From positions 1,674,001-1,738,000 of the forward strand of contig NZ_CP139249.1 in NCBI RefSeq assembly GCF_034064985.1: a DNA stretch of 64,000 bases, written 5' to 3'. The notes beneath the pieces were generated by a model. That model was given only the letters and a program-made list of their open reading frames with translations. It ran no database searches and was not told the DNA's origin. This stretch comes from Acinetobacter pittii (GTDB lineage: Bacteria > Pseudomonadota > Gammaproteobacteria > Pseudomonadales > Moraxellaceae). Shown in pieces: positions 63,482 to 64,000 of this stretch. Position 1 is the first letter of the stretch; each line of letters begins with the position of its first letter. The translations under genes were made by a program, and so were the position numbers.

Positions 63482-64000
63482 TTAATTGAACTGATCAAAT
63501 AACCATTTACGAACTTTAGCTATAGATTCAGCATTTATAGAATATCGAGGTGTAACTAAATAAAATCCAGTTTCCATTTTTAAGTCTTGCTCAAAAATTT
63601 TAATGAGCTTTCCTGTTTCTAAGTCGGAACTTACAAATATGGGATTACTTAATGTAATACCTTGTGCAGCAACTGCGGCATCAATAGCCAATAAGGTTTG
63701 ATTAAAACGGATATTTTTAAATAGGTTTTTAGTTTTTTTTACTTCTAATTTATCTAAAAAGTGGGGCCAAAGATTATTAGCATCATGTAATAAAGTATAT
63801 TTATATAAATCATTTAACTCTAAAGGCTGATTTTTTAAAGGGATTAAGTGAGGGCTTGCTACAGCGATAAAAGAATCTTGTAAGAGTAACTCTGTATGAA
63901 GACCAGCACCGAAAGGAGGTTTACCATAACGGATTGCTAAATCGACCCCATCATTTTGAAAATGTGAAATTCTTTCTGTAGCTAAAATCTGTAAATCAAT
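63482..64000 (-). CDS. LysR-family regulator, C-terminal part, cut by window end
   Basis: The frame is open from the right edge of the window. The visible sequence is the effector domain of a GcvA-like LysR protein (GVDLAIRYGKPPFGAG, then LHDANNLWPHFLDK and AVAAQGITLSNP). The N-terminal helix-turn-helix lies beyond the window. It is on the same strand as the LysR gene at 62444, 126 bases apart. Confidence 0.8.
   Translation of the reverse strand: MDLQILATERISHFQNDGVDLAIRYGKPPFGAGLHTELLLQDSFIAVASPHLIPLKNQPLELNDLYKYTLLHDANNLWPHFLDKLEVKKTKNLFKNIRFNQTLLAIDAAVAAQGITLSNPIFVSSDLETGKLIKIFEQDLKMETGFYLVTPRYSINAESIAKVRKWLFDQFN

Overview
The window looks like about 64 kb of an Acinetobacter chromosome, probably from the A. 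calcoaceticus-baumannii group. The DNA is AT-rich. The indole-3-acetate (iac) cluster, the cat operon order and the FeaR/TynA block all fit that genus. I see no tRNA, rRNA, CRISPR array, transposase or phage gene. It is a catabolic region made of consecutive substrate-specific modules, each with its own regulator and transporter. The species is inferred from gene content, since there is no marker gene here.

Layout. (1) 1-6905, plus strand: iacH(partial)-A-B-I-C-D-E-F-G, which degrades indole-3-acetate to catechol. (2) 7104-13424, plus: feaR regulator, copper amine oxidase tynA, an outer-membrane porin and an arylacetaldehyde dehydrogenase, converting arylethylamines to arylacetates. (3) 13493-15988, minus: a lipoprotein of the penicillin G acylase family. 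(4) 16216-22620, minus: catB-C-A-I-J-F-D (catechol to acetyl-CoA plus succinyl-CoA) with divergent catM. A long structured repeat lies between catJ and catF. (5) 24580-31181: a sugar-acid (probably pentonate) module with FadR-type regulator, IlvD/Edd dehydratase, MFS transporter, FAH-family dehydratase and 2-oxoglutarate-semialdehyde dehydrogenase. (6) 31899-42547: LysR regulator, two tandem BCCT betaine-type transporters, a Rieske oxygenase, aldehyde dehydrogenase, rubredoxin-reductase fusion, FAD amine oxidoreductase and cupin, followed by a porin and a MarC protein. (7) 44664-53504: DMT exporters, a solitary Phd/YefM antitoxin, an MFS transporter, a cis-3-hydroxyproline-dehydratase-like enolase, a quinone-oxidoreductase-like enzyme, three TetR regulators and an SMR pump. 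(8) 53993-60899: an IclR-controlled divergent module with CitMHS transporter, SMP-30 lactonase, HMG-CoA-lyase-like enzyme, CaiB CoA-transferase and MFS transporter. (9) 60963-64000: RarD-like transporter, Lrp/AsnC regulator and two LysR regulators, the last one cut by the window end.

How they fit together. Modules 1, 2 and 4 can be read as one continuous route: aromatic amine, arylacetaldehyde, indole-3-acetate, catechol, TCA intermediates. Module 6 looks like an uptake and oxidative N-dealkylation system for a quaternary or tertiary amine, whose substrate cannot be named from sequence. The least expected observation is a 15-bp dyad (arms ATGA..CTCAT, T-N11-A form). It recurs in intergenic DNA between 31.6 and 51.8 kb and sits 29-30 bp upstream of a plausible -35 box in front of five transcription units: both BCCT genes, the Rieske operon, the antitoxin/DMT pair and the TetR/quinone-oxidoreductase pair. 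That suggests one undescribed regulon, probably controlled by the LysR protein at 31899. Other modules also show clear candidate operators: CatM sites, two identical 13-bp FadR-type palindromes, two IclR operator clusters, an Lrp-type palindrome and an AraC-type direct repeat.
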